NCBI GenBank assembly: GCA_023238725.1
Contig: CM041536.1
Span: 11,620,271 to 11,684,270, forward strand
Direction of reading: 5' to 3'
DNA length: 64,000 nt
DNA from: Scortum barcoo
Taxonomy: Eukaryota > Chordata > Actinopteri > Centrarchiformes > Terapontidae
This document shows, piece by piece, positions 63,501-64,000 of this stretch. A program made the translations under genes and the position numbers. Under the pieces are notes generated by a model. The model did not search any database, was not told where the DNA came from, and saw only the letters and a program-made list of their open reading frames with translations. Position 1 is the first letter of the stretch. Each line of letters begins with the position of its first letter.

Positions 63501-63988
63501 TTCCTTTGGACAGGGCCAGGTTAGCCATTTTCTTATCATTATTATTTTCAGCCTTAATGCTAAGCTATGCTAACATGCTCCTGGCAGCAGCTTTTTATTT
63601 GCTATATTGAGATGAGAGGGAGAGATTTATTTTCTCAGGTAAGGCTATAAGCATATTTCTTGAAATGTTAAACCATTCTTTAAAATTTTTACAAAAAAAT
63701 TACACGACTACTCCTCAAATACAAAATGAAACAAGTCAACCTGTCTACTTTTACTCTACTCTGCATGTAAACTGTACGTTCAGGATTTTCAACATCATAG
63801 CTCACAGTGTGGACTGAATCTGGCAGTGAGTCAGCAGCCTGTAAAAAATGTGCCTTGACACTTGTGGTTAAAGCTTTTTCATTTTGCTCTTTCAGATCTC
63901 CAGTCATGTCAAGGCCATCGATGCAATCTACCAGGGCACAGACTTCATGGGCATCCGCAACATCAGCTTCATGGTGAAAAGGATCAGG
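56506..63988 (+). CDS. adam10: ADAM10 metalloprotease, 5' part (exons 1-7), cut by window end
   Basis: Membrane sheddase (alpha-secretase, Notch and cadherin cleavage). Coding exons: 56506-56572, 58699-58849, 60781-60899, 61065-61223, 61764-61864, 62815-62964, 63896-63988; the gene continues right of the window. The 280 residues seen comprise a signal peptide (1-21, LLLKVFLFGCLL), the prodomain (NKYIRHYEGL, RAKRALSHED, DTSHIYTGEIYGE, FHSVIYHEDDI, YPHKYGPEGGCA), the furin site RKKR at 214-217, and the first part of the reprolysin domain (KNTCQLFIQTDHLFYKYY, TREAVIAQ, RNISFMVKRIR). The order matches human ADAM10 closely in this stretch. The zinc site HExGHxxGxxHD lies beyond the edge. All phases close. 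Fish may have two paralogues (a/b), not separable here. Confidence 0.95.
56573..58698 (+). other. adam10 intron 1
   Basis: 2.1 kb. The first 400 bases are GC-rich, continuing the CpG-type promoter; the remainder is AT-rich with no exon-like sequence on either strand. Confidence 0.6.
58850..60780 (+). other. adam10 intron 2 with repeats
   Basis: Contains a dispersed repeat at about 59160-59500 (ATTAATCGATGCACCGATGA, TTTTAGTTGCAGCCCT) and a C run followed by a CA array at 60502-60544. No coding sequence recognised. Confidence 0.6.
60502..60544. repeat. CA dinucleotide repeat after a C run
   Basis: Perfect (CA)n of about 43 bases preceded by eleven Cs. Confidence 0.95.
61865..62814 (+). other. 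adam10 intron 5
   Basis: 950 bases between the phase-0 exons ending at 61864 and starting at 62815. Nothing recognisable. Confidence 0.6.
63455..63605 (+). repeat. dispersed fish repeat copy in adam10 intron 6
   Basis: Has GTGTTAATTAGTGCGATTCC, TTTGGACAGGGCCAGG and CCTTAATGCTAAGCTATGC, aligning in order with the copies at 83-185, 24601-24750 and 41185-41335. Confidence 0.6.
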
Positions 63989-64000
63989 GTAAGGCTTTTA

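Overview
This is a stretch of vertebrate nuclear DNA, almost certainly from a ray-finned (teleost, percomorph-like) fish. The evidence is multi-exon genes with GT-AG introns, many CA/GT and CTAT microsatellites, L2-type LINE tails and several interspersed repeats of fish type. Five protein-coding genes can be read exon by exon, with splice phases that close. A sixth, at the left edge, is represented only by its 5' exons. Exon boundaries were derived by hand from splice signals, phase continuity and remembered vertebrate homologues; no alignment or database search was run.

Layout, left to right. (1) 1-16,040: minus-strand 5' exons of a gene that I assign to tjp1 (ZO-1). One is a short exon carrying an alternative N-terminus (5,688-5,802). 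The other, about 10 kb upstream, encodes a basic stretch plus a CARD-like fold (15,605-16,040). The rest of that gene lies beyond the left edge. (2) 16,041-23,960: gene-poor, repeat-bearing intergenic DNA. (3) 23,961-36,015, minus: duox, dual oxidase, 32 coding exons, about 1,516 aa, apparently intact. (4) 36,578-39,182, plus: duoxa, the dual oxidase maturation factor, about 321 aa, head to head with duox across about 0.6 kb. (5) 40,503-46,637, minus: apba2 (Mint2/X11-beta), 11 coding exons, about 826 aa, with a possible non-coding first exon near 49.18 kb. (6) 49,948-55,171, plus: fan1 nuclease, 13 coding exons, about 1,013 aa except for an apparent one-base frameshift in a 12-C run. (7) 56,506 to the right edge, plus: the 5' part of adam10 (signal peptide, prodomain, furin site and start of the catalytic domain), cut by the window end.

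Functional links. duox and duoxa encode an enzyme and its obligate maturation partner and probably share a bidirectional control region. apba2 is a neuronal APP-binding adaptor and adam10 is the main APP alpha-secretase. That co-location may be accidental, because the human counterparts of all these genes lie on chromosome 15, so the window looks like a compressed piece of an ancestral linkage group.

The observations most worth a second look are the CARD-encoding exon that splices in phase to the ZO-1-type alternative N-terminus, the poly-C frameshift in fan1, a GC-AG intron in duox, and a 30-bp inverted duplication of the reverse-transcriptase YADD coding segment near 19.05 kb.
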